Positions 1 to 9,652 of a DNA stretch of 18,516 nt are shown here, piece by piece. Within the stretch, counting starts at the first letter, position 1. The number at the start of each line of letters is the position of its first letter. Below the pieces are notes generated by a model. The model made no database searches. It was not told the DNA's origin and worked only from the letters and a program-made list of their open reading frames with translations. A program made the position numbers and the translations under genes. The DNA comes from Tulasnella sp. 424 (taxonomy: Eukaryota; Basidiomycota; Agaricomycetes; Cantharellales; Tulasnellaceae): the NCBI GenBank assembly GCA_019633425.1, contig WSUB01000350.1, positions 1-18,516 of the forward strand. Reading direction: 5' to 3'.

Positions 1-303
1 CTTCCTCTCACTGGGCGGCTTGGCCTCCGAGAGGACGGCGCCGAGTTGATCAAGTACATCTGGGTGCGTCCGAAAGTGCCCGTTCTGGGGAAGAACTCGA
101 TCAGCGTTGCGGAGCTCTGGCCGAATGACCAGAATAAGGATATTGAAGATCTGAAGAATCCCATCGATCTCTCGAACTGGCTAGACCAGTTCAAAACCTA
201 CACCGACGAGACGAAATGGTTTGAATGGGACCGGCTGAAGGCTGAGGCTAGAATCGGGAGTGGCAGCGCTCCTGGGTCGTTCTGTAACATCTTCACAAAG
301 TAA
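1..303 (+). CDS. C-terminal part of an unrecognised gene (copy A), 5' truncated by window edge
   Basis: The reading frame is open from base 1 to a TAA at 301-303, giving about 100 residues. The only start inside it is a TTG, so this is a 3' end rather than a whole gene. It includes IKYIWVRPKVPVLGKNS, a polar stretch with two acidic runs, then DLSNWLDQFKTYTDETKWFE, and ends SFCNIFTK. I do not recognise a domain. The same protein segment recurs at about 3373-3675, shifted by 3365 bp. Copy A has no stop or frameshift in the shared region while copy B does, so A may be functional or simply younger. No membrane segment or signal is visible in this part. Confidence 0.6.
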   Translation, partial: LPLTGRLGLREDGAELIKYIWVRPKVPVLGKNSISVAELWPNDQNKDIEDLKNPIDLSNWLDQFKTYTDETKWFEWDRLKAEARIGSGSAPGSFCNIFTK

Positions 304-1304
304 CTACTCGCGTAGTTTCTTCAATGTCGGGGTTCGTAGTATAATCATTTTTGTCCGAGATTGTAACTAGAAGGTTATCATCTTTTGAGGCCCCCTCCAG
401 TTCGACCCACTTGCGTACACATCTCCGTGGTTCTGCCGTTAGGAAACCTATGCAACAAAATCTAGCTTCCTTCTCGATTTCTTGTCCTCGCGGAGTTTCC
501 CGAGTACGGTTACCCAAACCATCAAATACGGTGGGAGGGACCTTCACAGAAGTCCAAAGAAGGAAAGGGCCGGCCCTGGGTGGGCCCAAATCCCGGACAC
601 GTTGCAAGCATTCCGTTCTAGGCTCTGCTGACAAACGATCCATCGGATGGATTTTCGCGACGAAATCAATTCTGGTCCGAATTCCATCCGTCGTTCAATA
701 AAGTGAGTGCTAGTTCCTGAGTATATTTAAGCTCCGTACGTTTATCCTGGACACTACTTACTTGACTACTGGGGAGATGGGGCTTATTGTAATGAGCGAC
801 CCCAGTTCTGAGGAACCCCTGCGGCGACCCCTTCCGATCCGAAGCAGTGCTGACCAGTTCAGCAGCTCGGGTAACGCCTCGAGTTGGCTAAAGGCGTATG
901 GGTCCTCACCCTTTTCGCTACCTCGGACCACGTGAACGAGCGGTTGTGACAGGAACATATGTGGACGGAGCGCTCAGCTCCAACTGCGTCGTGATTTAAC
1001 TTCCGAAGAAAGAAACTGAATAAGGACAAGTGGACGTCCTGGTAAATGAATGCCCTCAACAGAACCCGAAAATCTAAGCGTGCTAGCTGAAGCTGTCTTC
1101 CGCCAGCGTGTCCAGAGGCTTATCAATCCGCAAGTCAGGTTCAACTCCAAGCGCTGAACTATGGTATTTCAGGGCCAACGTCCCCAGGGCTGCGACGATC
1201 CTACATAGCATGAAATTTCACCATCCCCTCTTTCCGTATCAAGTCTCCACCCTCACTCAATCCCTTAACAATCGCCTTAACCCATTCTAGTCACTTCTCC
1301 GACT
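304..1304. other. No convincing gene; left copy of a dispersed repeat
   Basis: Open frames here overlap on both strands and look non-coding. About 438-680 matches 18286-18505 near the far end of the window, best around the shared ACCTTCACAGAAGTCCAA and CCATCGGATGG. I see nothing else of note. Confidence 0.5.
438..680 (+). repeat. Dispersed repeat, left copy
   Basis: Direct-orientation similarity to 18286-18505. Shared landmarks in order are GGAAAC followed by a near-identical ACAAA stretch, CCTTCACAGAAGTCCAA, CACGTTGC, CATTCCGTTCT / CACTCCGTTCT and CATCGGATGG. The copies differ by substitutions and small indels, so they are old. It could be part of a larger transposon, but no coding part is recognised. 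Confidence 0.55.
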
Positions 1305-3675
1305 CGCTATTTCCATATCCAGCGATACTACTTCTCATCATGACAACCCCGACACCTATGCCGCCGCTGTCAAGGCTGTCTCTGAGCTGGCTCTCCACGA
1401 AAAAGATGCTGAAGCCGTCGTCATCGAGAAATCTCGCCGACCCAGTTGCCACCAACACCCAAACCCAAGATGAGCGTAGAGGAATTTAACAGGTACATGA
1501 TGTTTGCACTCAAGAAAGTCACTGGTGTTTTAGCTGGTGCGCTCACTGGGGACATCAAGGCCATGCACACCAACGCCGTCATCGACTTAATAGTCAAGGT
1601 CGCAGATATCGCCCTCCCAAAAAGGGGCAACACCCTTGTCATAGATATGCTTGGCGAAATCAACCAGCGGCTTGACAAGATCCTTGAGGGTCAAGAGGAG
1701 ATGAAGCAGTACATTGCGCAGACTCTGAAGATCGAGAGGCTGATCGATCACTGTATGGATCTTCACACTCTGGATGAACAGTTCAGCTGACACTAATCCT
1801 CCGTAGCTTGTTAATACGGCTAACACCATCTGGAAAACCTTCGCATCGCGGTCGAGATGAGTTCAGAGTCACAACGGTGATCGCACGACGCCTTACGGTT
1901 CGGGGGGTCGTTTCATTTAGCTAGGGGATTCCAAACGTGTGTTCGAACAGATCAAAAGTATTGATAAGGAACAAATTAGTGGAAAACTGGACGACATACG
2001 TGTGAACCCGCTACGACCAGACGAACCCACGAGCGCACAGGACAGAAAAAGACATTTGTCACAAAAAAATACGAAATGGGAAATACGCATGAACCTGCCT
2101 AATGGGGTAATTTTATGCATATTTCCCATCCCTATCCCATTCATATTTGGGGCTACAAAATGTCTTTTTCTGCCCTGTGGTGATGGCCTCGCATGCAGTC
2201 TGCAACAGCTCTACAAAACCCGCTCGGAAGACAGATTGAGGAACTTCAAGAAACCTCACCTTCAACGTCCAAAAGTACCTATGGCATATTCTTCAATGGA
2301 ACAACTTCGTATCTTCCGTCGACCGCATGAGCACCGCGCTGCTCGTTCTTCATAACCAGTGCCGCGACCCCGAAGCCAAATTTTGCCAGGCATGACAGAG
2401 ACAACTCCAGAAGACAGCGTCGATTTCTTGAAAGTCATGGAACAGACTTGCCTCGGTGATATTGGGTCATGGCCATCGACTACAGCACTGGCGGATGCGG
2501 CATCAGTCGACAACGGCAAGCAGTTCCCCCTATGTATTCGAACTCCGCAAAGATGCTGAACGCTCGGTGTTTAATCGAGGATGTGTACATCGTGCCCATC
2601 GGCGCAGAGCCAGGCCATGACGTCTAGGGCTTCAAGGAGGATGTGAACAATCGTTCTACCCCAGTGTCTAGAGTGTTCGCTTTAGAGTATCAGGGCGGCT
2701 TCTGGCACATTGAGGCCAATCGCAAAATCCGAAGCTCGTTGGACTGCCATTTTCTGGTTGCCGGGAGAGCTAAGGTACGAGAGCTATGAATATCCTGTCG
2801 TTAAAGGTCGGGAAAGTAAGTATCACTATTGCCAGCTGTCTTCTCTATAGACAAGAACTGACGGCTCTGTGAAGTGAGGCGACGTACAAGATCATCCCAC
2901 TGGAGCACAACGCCGAGTGTCTTGTCAACCTTGTCTGGCTAACAATGCGCACCGGGATGCAAAAGGTTCTGGAACCCGTTTCTATGACACGCATCAATCT
3001 CTCATACCCGGTGTTCAGAGATCAACCAGAGACAGACCATATTCGATTTCGGCAGCTCATCGACAGAAGAGGTGGTGAAAAGTTCTACTGCGACATAGAG
3101 AACCGCAGTTCTGACTTGTAATTTGTGCTTGACGCAATGGCGCATATTATTATGCAAGCACAGTCTGGCTTCCAGGCGATATTTATCGTGTGGGAGCATG
3201 GGGTCTCAGCATCAAGGCTTGCTTCCGTTTCGCACTCTACAATGTTGGTAAATGCCAGATCTATTATTCTTCTGATAATCAACGCTAACCTCGCGTTCAC
3301 AGGTCACAGACTCGCTCAGCGATAAGAACGCCCTTCGCGACTGTGTTGAGGAACTCTTCGGACAGCTTCTTCGTACTGTTCGGCTTGGTCTTTGGGCGGA
3401 CGGTGCCAAGATGATCAGGTACATCTGGGTGGGTCCGAAAGTGCCCGTTCTGGGGAAGAACTCGATCAGTGCTGGGGAGCTCTGGCTGAATGACCAGAAT
3501 AAGGATATTAAGACCTGAAGACACCCAATGATCTCTCGAACTGGCTAGACAAATTCAAAACCTACATCAACAAGACGAAATGGCTTGAGTGGGACCTCCT
3601 GAAGGCTGAGGCTACATAGTATCGCGGTGGGTCACACACCTGGGTCGTTCTGTAACATCTTCATAAAGTAGCTTT
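1305..3675 (+). pseudogene. Decayed multi-exon copy (copy B) of the same unrecognised gene family
   Basis: Coding-like blocks run collinearly. About 1308-1440 gives an alanine-rich helix containing YAAAVKAVSELALHEKDAEA. 1446-1787 gives a helical domain with VEEFNRYMMFALKKVTG and a coiled-coil-like LDKILEGQEEMKQYIAQTLK. About 1789-1860 contains LVNTANTIWKTFASRSR. About 2550-2770 contains VFALEYQGGFWHIEANRKIR. About 2878-3247 and 3303-3675 end in the part shared with copy A. Plausible introns are 2816-2877 and 3248-3302 (GTAAAT...CACAG, with GCTAAC before the acceptor). Lesions: TAG in the ATNPP/LVNT stretch near 1805, TAG near 2625, TAA at 3119-3121, and a 1-nt loss after 3509 relative to copy A. 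The function is unknown to me; the exon model is approximate. Confidence 0.55.
2036..2179. mobile_element. MITE-like inverted-repeat element, 144 bp
   Basis: The ends are 22-bp inverted repeats matching at 21 of 22 positions: CACAGGACAGAAAAAGACAT at the left (2036-2057) and its complement at the right (2158-2179). A second inner inverted pair, around AATGGGAAATACGCAT (2075-2090) and ATGCATATTTCCCAT (2115-2129), means nearly the whole element can fold into one hairpin. There is no coding capacity. It sits inside copy B, between its N-terminal and central blocks. The CAGGR end resembles hAT-type termini, but I could not find an 8-bp target duplication, so the superfamily is open. Confidence 0.65.
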
Positions 3676-3918
3676 TTGAATGGCTTCCCCATGACTTAGG
3701 TTCCTAGTAGCCTAATAGCAGAGCGTTCCCTTAATTGCAATGCAGTAGTCGTTGCCAGAACATCCACGCCTGGTCAAGATTGAGACCCTTGTTTATCTTC
3801 TCCGTTTTGGAGTGCCGAGGCCACTTATGATTGCACAGAAATCCTCAGTATCTGGGGTACCGGGAACTGAGAATACCATTTGAACTCCAGAGCAGGTTGC
3901 CTTTGTAAACAGCCATGT

Positions 3919-3944
3919 GAGGACTCATAGCTGAGTGAGTCCTC
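3919..3944. repeat. Perfect 9-bp stem hairpin
   Basis: GAGGACTCA (3919-3927) and its exact complement TGAGTCCTC (3936-3944) are separated by 8 nt. Nothing nearby tells whether it acts at the DNA or RNA level. Confidence 0.5.
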
Positions 3945-4325
3945 CAGCTCGCGACCCCAAAGGGGATGTGTGGGAGCACCCAACATGGTCACCTCTCACC
4001 ACCATCCCCTCGCTGCCCTCTCCGCAATAGCAACGTCTTTCATCCACCCCCATCCCATTCTTCTCCTACTTCCTGTCTTGGGGGTGTCTTTGGTCTTAGT
4101 AACCCCCAGGGCAGCAGTTGGTTGTCATCCTGGTGGTGACTGGCTTGCCCAAACTGGAGTTGAATGGAAGGTGTCGGGCGAAGACAACACTAAGATATAT
4201 TTAGTATGTCACCAATCTACCAGACATGTATGCATATAGCAGACTCAGCAAGAAGGAGTGAGCAGTATCTAGCTAGCCCCTGTTAAGCACTGGTAGATGG
4301 GTAGCACGCGCAAACCATGGGAACT

Positions 4326-4353
4326 GGTAATCGCGTGTGGGATACGAATTAGA
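4326..4353 (+). repeat. Dispersed 28-bp motif, copy 1
   Basis: The motif ends in a GGGAT(A/T)CG(A/T)ATTAGAA-type sequence. It is preceded by GCGCAAACCATGGGAACTGG, which parallels GCGCGTGAACCGTGGGAATT before copy 2. The similarity therefore extends over roughly 55 bp between copies 1 and 2. Confidence 0.45.
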
Positions 4354-5085
4354 AGTAAGTCCCACAGATATGTTAACTCTAGCTAGATCTTTGGTTAGCT
4401 GCCTAATTAAGTGGCTAGAACTATTCGTAAGTAGTATTCGAAAAATAGAGTATATTTATCCTATTGATTACCACTGGGGATGGGCTTCCAACTGTAGCGC
4501 AAAGGGAGCACTGGGGCGTGGGATCCGAATGTTCGGATTCTACTTTCTCAGTTTGGGAAGTCCTAGAAAGGGAATTTTGTTTAGCTAGGGGCGCTGCTAG
4601 ATAGAGCTAATTAATAGCTTTCCATGCGAGGTTTTAGTGTAGCGAAATTTGAGGATCCAGGGGGCTAGGGGTGAAATACCGCTTTCCGGGCAATATTGAG
4701 CCAACCGGAGACGCGCTAAGCATTCTAGAAGGTTATTCATGTTTGAATATAATATTCATGCATCAGGAACATTATCAGAAGTTGTTCCGAGGCCTACAGT
4801 GATATCTAGTATCATAGGGCTGGCTCTCCTTGCCAAAAATGGGTTAAGCACTGGCTCGGATTACTCAGTCGCATTTGTTGACACCGAAGGTGGCCAAACT
4901 ACGTAAGGATAATGGTCCGTTGGAATTGTCTCAATCAGAGCCTTCTAACAGTGCCCTTAGCGTAAGCAAATTCCAGGTAGGGTGAAATAGATTTTCCGGG
5001 TGTACTCGGTTTGTATATATGAGCAGTGTTTCCGTGTTAAGTTTTGCTTACCGGGGTGGAAGCGCGCGTGAACCGTGGGAATTGG

Positions 5086-5113
5086 GAGTCGCCGCACGGG
5101 ATTCGTATTAGAA
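5086..5113 (+). repeat. Dispersed 28-bp motif, copy 2
   Basis: GAGTCGCCGCACGGGATTCG followed by TATTAGAA. It matches the copy at 6148-6175 at about 24 of 28 positions and, more loosely, the one at 4326. Confidence 0.5.
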
Positions 5114-5960
5114 GGTTTGAATGCTAATAGAGACCGAATACTTAGCTTTTACCATAGTTAGAGCTTTGTAATTAGTTGTCGGGTGATTATAATGAGTTTT
5201 GGGTGTCAGTGATGAGAGAGAGACGGATGGGAACGTCCGGTGTCGAGCGAGGAACAGTTGGGTGAAGACTGGAGCCCAATTTGGCAGTGGAGAGAATTCC
5301 GGTGTTATTTCGCTTGGATTAGGTTCACCAATGCTATTTGTGAAGCTTGGAAGGGTTTCCGCACTTACTTCCCGAAAGGGGGAGGCGTAGACGAACTGGG
5401 CACAGCGGAGTGGAGCCCAGTTTGATTAAGCACTGGCTTCGGACTTCTCAGAAGCGGTCGTTTGCTATCCAGAAGTGCGAATATGGTTAGGCGAATACCA
5501 CCGTCAGATTTGCGTTGATGAGGGCTCTCAATTGGTGTCGAAAACATAAGGGCTTTCCCAAGAGGAAATTTGCTAATCCGGGGATAAAGCAAAAGGAGGG
5601 CAAAAATAGCGATTGCCCAAAGGGGAATTGTATACTCACCTATATACCTATAGTACAAAATGTAGCTACTAGTTATACAAACACAAAGGTGTACTTACCA
5701 CGTGGTCCGGTGAGGTTTTGGGCTCACTAGAGGCCGAAAAGTGTTGGGGACATCTGGGACGGCGCTGGCACAGATATCAAGATTATACTTGCGCTGACTA
5801 CACGAGAACCCTTTATCCCAAAAAGTTGAACGGTAAGTGATTTGTTTGTCACACGGAACTTAGCGGGATTGAGTGCACGAAGGTGTTTGGTTATTTGGAG
5901 TGGAAAAGGGTTGTTCTGCCACTCCTGGGGCAGAACACGTATTTATTAGCTAGGTAAGAT

Positions 5961-6000
5961 TATTCTGGAACATTCTAGGGTATTCTACGCTATTCTACTG
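5961..6000 (+). repeat. Four-unit 10-bp tandem repeat, consensus TATTCTAnnn
   Basis: The units are TATTCTGGAA, CATTCTAGGG, TATTCTACGC and TATTCTACTG, with the TTC core at 5963, 5973, 5983 and 5993, exactly one helical turn apart. The first part also fits the heat-shock-element pattern TTCnnGAAnnTTC (5963-5975), which may be chance. Confidence 0.6.
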
Positions 6001-6147
6001 ATTGCCAGAGTCTTCAATTGAAAAGGGAAGACTCGGGCAACGCGCCATCAGGCTGCGCGCGTGTTTGGGCGCTTAACTACCTGTTTAGGCAGTTGGAACA
6101 GCCCAGGGCTGTTACAACAAGCTGCGGCATGTTGCAGAGCAATCGAT

Positions 6148-6175
6148 GAGTCGCCCAAAGGGATTTGTGTTAGAA
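6148..6175 (+). repeat. Dispersed 28-bp motif, copy 3
   Basis: GAGTCGCCCAAAGGGATTTG followed by TGTTAGAA. Its differences from copy 2 are mostly transitions. It lies just ahead of the 22-bp repeats that precede the helicase gene. Confidence 0.45.
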
Positions 6176-6189
6176 ACTGTGAACCAAAC

Positions 6190-6212
6190 TCAGTAGTCCA
6201 TAAGAAACGACT
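6190..6212 (+). repeat. 22-bp direct repeat upstream of helicase gene, copy 1
   Basis: The sequence TCAGTAGTCCATAAGAAACG, continuing ACT, recurs 110 bp downstream with one substitution. This copy lacks the outer palindrome arms of the second copy. Confidence 0.55.
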
Positions 6213-6295
6213 ATATTGGATATAACTACCTGTGAACTGAGCTACAACAGTAGGTTAGCGACACGGTGTTTGCGCGACAATGGATGGAAGGGGCA

Positions 6296-6328
6296 TACCT
6301 CAGTAGTCCGTAAGAAACGACTGAGGTA
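6296..6328. repeat. 22-bp direct repeat copy 2, within a 9-bp stem palindrome
   Basis: TACCTCAGT (6296-6304) pairs exactly with ACTGAGGTA (6320-6328) around a 15-nt loop. The repeat core occupies 6300-6322. The paired copies lie about 330-460 bp ahead of the proposed helicase start codon, a position suited to a protein-binding site or the relic of an element end; neither is proven. Confidence 0.55.
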
Positions 6329-6655
6329 TCCCTCTTCCCTCTCGCGTCCGCCTATATACTACAGGTAGTACAAAGACAGCGTCCGCTCTTTCACATTAGC
6401 AGGGTTCACGGTCTTACATTAGGTAAGCACTGTCCCCCACTTGTTCCATACGCTTGTACTCCCTGCCTCCTACCCAGGCGTTACGTTGGGGATATAAACT
6501 ACGTGGGAGGGGGGGAACGTGTTGTGGTCACTTGTACTTAGTTTATGGCCGTAATGTCTGTCGAATGGTGATTGGTTCATGAAAAAGGTGGCAAATATCC
6601 CCCTGTAACGCCTGGCACTTTTGGTCACGGGCCTCTAAACAGCAACCCGTGCCTG

Positions 6656-9405
6656 ATGGACTTAGAGAAAACAAACCACATCCCCCCCACCTCAGACCTC
6701 CCCCCCTCCCTTTCTAACCACAAAATCGAGTCTAACACCTGCGTGATGCGCTTGGTATGTGACTACGGATCCTTCCTTCCATTCTTGTAAAATAACGTTC
6801 CTTCCTGCAGTTCTCAGATCCCTGTTCCGACCCTGACTGGAAGCTCGATCCTGATGTTCACTATATTCGCTGGGCAGCCAAACACCGATGGCAGAGAGAA
6901 CCATACGACTGGCAGCTAGAGCTCACCTTAGCAACTCTTTGGGGGCGTGATGCGGTAGTAATTGCACCTACCGGCGCTGGCAAGTCACTCCCCATCATCC
7001 TCCCATTGCTCGCAAAAGACCACAAAGAAGGAAACTGGGCCTTGTGTCTCTCACCCCTCAACGCATTACAGGAGCTTCAGGTAAGTTGCTCGCCACTCCC
7101 AGAACGTCTCCTAATCTTTCTGGCGATAGGTGGCGGCGTTTCGGGCGTTGGGGGTGAAGGCTGTTGCAGTCAACGCATCCAGCGCCCCCATGTATTTGAG
7201 GTAAGCCATATACCTCTACCACCTTCAAAGTGGTGCTTATACTTAGCCTCGATTATGTAGAATATCAAGAAAGGGAGATACGAAATCGTTTTAACGTCGC
7301 CGGAGATGGTCCTCGGAAACACCCAGTTCCAGACGCTCATTGGGAGTTCAAAGTTCTCGTCTCATATTACACGCGTCTTTATCGATGAGTGCCAATGTAT
7401 TTCTCAATGGGGTGCAAATTTTCGCCCGTCATACGCCTATCTTGGGCGGATACGGTCCTTCCTTCCCTCACAAATCCCCTTCACTGCAGTGTCGGCGACC
7501 CTCCCCCCAGACATTCTAAAGGACATCCGGCGCAGCCTCGACATCGATAAGGATGCACTCTTCATTAACCTGAGGAACGACCGGCCCAATATCAAGCATG
7601 AAATAGCAAGGATGGAAGGGACACGCCTCGAACCGGTGGACATCCTCCGTCTCATCCCAAAGGACCTCACATCAAGCACTCCCTTGGAGAAGACCATGTT
7701 CTTCTGCAATAGCCGAGAGGCATGTCACGCTGCTGAAATAATCCTTCTAGCCGCGCTACCAAAGGAACAACAAGGGCAGGTCGAGGTTTACCACTCACTT
7801 CGCGATGAATCAACAAAACGCAGAATCCTAAATGAATTTTGCAAACAAGACAGCCAAATACGAATACTAATATGCACGGAAGCTGCTGGAATGGTATGTA
7901 ATATTCTCTGGTCATGGGGAAGAGCTGACGAGAATCTTGCGACAGGGTTGTGATATCCCGGATGTCACTTGTATCGTGCAGTATGGCGTTCCAGGGAGTC
8001 TTTCCATCTGGATACAACAAGCCGGATGGGCCGCGCGAAACCCTTCCCTCCTTGGGACAGCAACGCTAATCATCAAGAAATCCGTCTGGGAGAGTGCAGT
8101 TGTGGAGGTCGAGGAGGACGAGGAAGGCCTCATGGAGGATGCCAGCGAAGATGAGGGTCTCACGGGAGGTACAATTGAGGAGCTTGAGACCGGCGCACTT
8201 GATGTAGCAGTCGAAGCAGAGGAGTTGCGGAGTGAGGAGGTTGAGCCGAAGAAAAAGAAAGCCCCAAAAAAAGTCGAGGAGACTTTGCTTGCATACATCC
8301 AGTCCCAGAAATGCCGTAGGGATGTGTGTGTTGAGGTATTCGATGGTCTGAGTATCCCAGAACAGAGTCGAGGTGAGTCGATGTGACAGTGGGTTTTGGG
8401 GGAGGTCATTGCCGAAAGTTGACTATATGACATGGGTGTAGTGTCAGAGTCGAGGTCGATATCGAGGGTTCAGGCGGGGCGCTTCGAGGTCAATGATCAA
8501 GAGTCAAGAGGTAAAAGAGATGTTGATACTAGAAGTAGACAAGAGGCGGAATGAGGAATAGACCTCCTCATTCCGTTGAACTAATATAGTAACAAGAGTG
8601 GAGGTTTATGACTAATGATTGTGTACAAACATGAAGCGCTGACTGAGAAAGGAACGACAGACATGAGGCGCTGACTGAGGAGAGAACAACACGTCAGCCA
8701 AAGAGTGGAGGCAACGCGTCAGCTAAAGAGTGGAGGCGATAAGATAATGGAGACGGAATGATGAAGAGATAACTGATAAGATACGATGTGAGGACGGGGT
8801 CATCACATGTAGCGCTGAAGGACCGTTGCTGCGACATTTGCTCAGGCCAGCTAACACAAACTCTCGCACCGCTCTTGGCCACTGGCACCGACATGATGGA
8901 GCAAACTCCGGCTGCGGATGACGAGTATTGCTCGACTGAAGACGAGGACAGCGATGACTCTGAAGAAGATCAGGAGCCGTTAGCAGCAATGCCCCTCACC
9001 CCCATGGCAGCAGCGGCTGTGAAACCGAAAACGAAACGATATCCTCGCCGGCAAGGAGAGTATCTCCTTTCAGTAAAGCGGGGCTTGAAGACCTGGCGCA
9101 ATGTTGTCTACGAGATGGGGTACTGCCAAGGGGTGCACCCGAAAACCGTCATCATGCCTGATGAGGCGTTGTCAGTGCTGGCGGCTGCGAAAAAGGTCAT
9201 CGAGGTTTCCGACTTTGTGGCCTTGAAGTTACGCTGGCCACTATGGAAGACCTATGGAGGGGAGGTGATTGATCTTCTGGCTAGTCTTGATGATGCGGAG
9301 GCTTGGAGGAAGGCAGAGGAGAAGAGGAGGAAGAAGGTAAAGTGCACCAAGGAGAGGCGGCGCCAGTCTGGAAACAAAGAGAATGCCCCAGGCTCGTCAG
9401 CATGA
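6656..9405 (+). CDS. RecQ-family DEAH-like DNA helicase, six proposed exons, probably damaged
   Basis: Proposed exons: 6656-6754, 6811-7080, 7130-7200, 7261-7893, 7946-8372, 8813-9405, about 697 residues. The start is ATG 6656 (a second in-frame ATG is at 6746). Superfamily 2 motifs run in order: an upstream glutamine in PYDWQLELT, motif I APTGAGKS (6964-6987), motif II DECQCISQWG (about 7384), motif III SATLP, FFCNSRE, TEAAGMGCDIPDV and motif VI QQAGWAARNP (about 8018). An acidic linker follows, then CCDIC and a basic C-terminus. No RQC or HRDC domain is seen. RecQ enzymes unwind DNA 3'-5' using ATP. Two defects: the 7200/7261 junction is out of phase by one nucleotide, and the motif VI arginine of GR is Trp (TGG, 8027-8029). 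It converges on the DUF6589 gene. Helicase identity is firm; function is doubtful. Confidence 0.85.
7894..7945 (+). other. Intron of the helicase gene (52 nt)
   Basis: GTATGT donor, a GCTGAC branch-like site and a GACAG acceptor. Removing it joins TEAAGM to GCDIPDV in phase and completes the conserved helicase motif V region. Its size and signals set the pattern used for the other introns here. Confidence 0.8.
8373..8812 (+). other. Proposed 440-nt intron of the helicase gene carrying tandem repeats
   Basis: The donor GTGAGT at 8373 and the acceptor at ATGTAG (8810-8812) join the acidic linker exon to the CCDIC exon in matching phase (1 + 2 nt). It is 7-9 times longer than the other introns. 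Inside are two 30-nt units (ACATGARGCGCTGACTGA..., 8629-8658 and 8661-8690) and two 23-25-nt units (CGTCAGCYAAAGAGTGGAGG, about 8692-8738). A small exon inside the interval, or splicing in two steps, cannot be excluded. Confidence 0.5.
8629..8738 (+). repeat. Degenerate tandem repeats, 32-bp and 25-bp periods
   Basis: Two adjacent families: ACATGARGCGCTGACTGAGR at 8629 and 8661 (32-bp period), then CGTCAGCYAAAGAGTGGAGG at about 8692 and 8717 (about 25-bp period). Both lie in the long proposed helicase intron. Confidence 0.6.
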
Positions 9406-9652
9406 CCACCACCACACAAGAAGCAACGAACCACGACAACCACCGGAACGCCTACACCGAAAGCTGCACCTCGCCCTCTTCAACCTCTCACAAATATCGC
9501 TCCAAAACCAGCCACACCATCAACAATTTACGCCCATCCAACTCGGCAATGGGATCTGCCCTCTCCAGTCACACCATTACCAGCTCGGCGCATCACTCGA
9601 TCATTAGCTAATTAGATCAGAGACTCTCCTGGTAGCTACAGTGAGTTCAGAG
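9406..9652. other. Intergenic space between convergent 3' ends
   Basis: About 250 bp between the helicase stop and the last stop of the DUF6589 gene. It must hold both polyadenylation regions. I see no clear hairpin or signal. Confidence 0.4.

Larger units (their letters stand above)
3676..6655. other. Intergenic, repeat-rich, no convincing gene
   Basis: About 3 kb without a supported coding region. Open frames are short, start at odd codons and lack recognisable protein character. The stretch holds a hairpin at 3919-3944, dispersed 28-bp motifs at about 4326, 5086 and 6148, repeated TTAAGCACTGG boxes (about 4283, 4844, 5425), a 10-bp tandem at 5961-6000, and the 22-bp repeats at 6190 and 6300. 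It is probably a graveyard of old repeats plus the upstream region of the helicase gene. Confidence 0.5.

Noticed and set aside
293..701. Two 116-residue open frames on opposite strands over the same bases
   Set aside because: They overlap almost fully, show no recognisable protein features, and lie partly in a dispersed repeat with indels between copies.
1090..1155. tRNA-like boxes (TAGCTGAAGCTG and GGTTCAACTCC)
   Set aside because: The T-stem and acceptor stem do not pair, so no cloverleaf forms.
5963..5975. Heat-shock element
   Set aside because: The match is better explained as part of the 10-bp tandem repeat, and no gene start is close.
9303..9611. Open frames overlapping the helicase 3' end
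   Set aside because: They are shadow frames of the basic C-terminus with no independent support.
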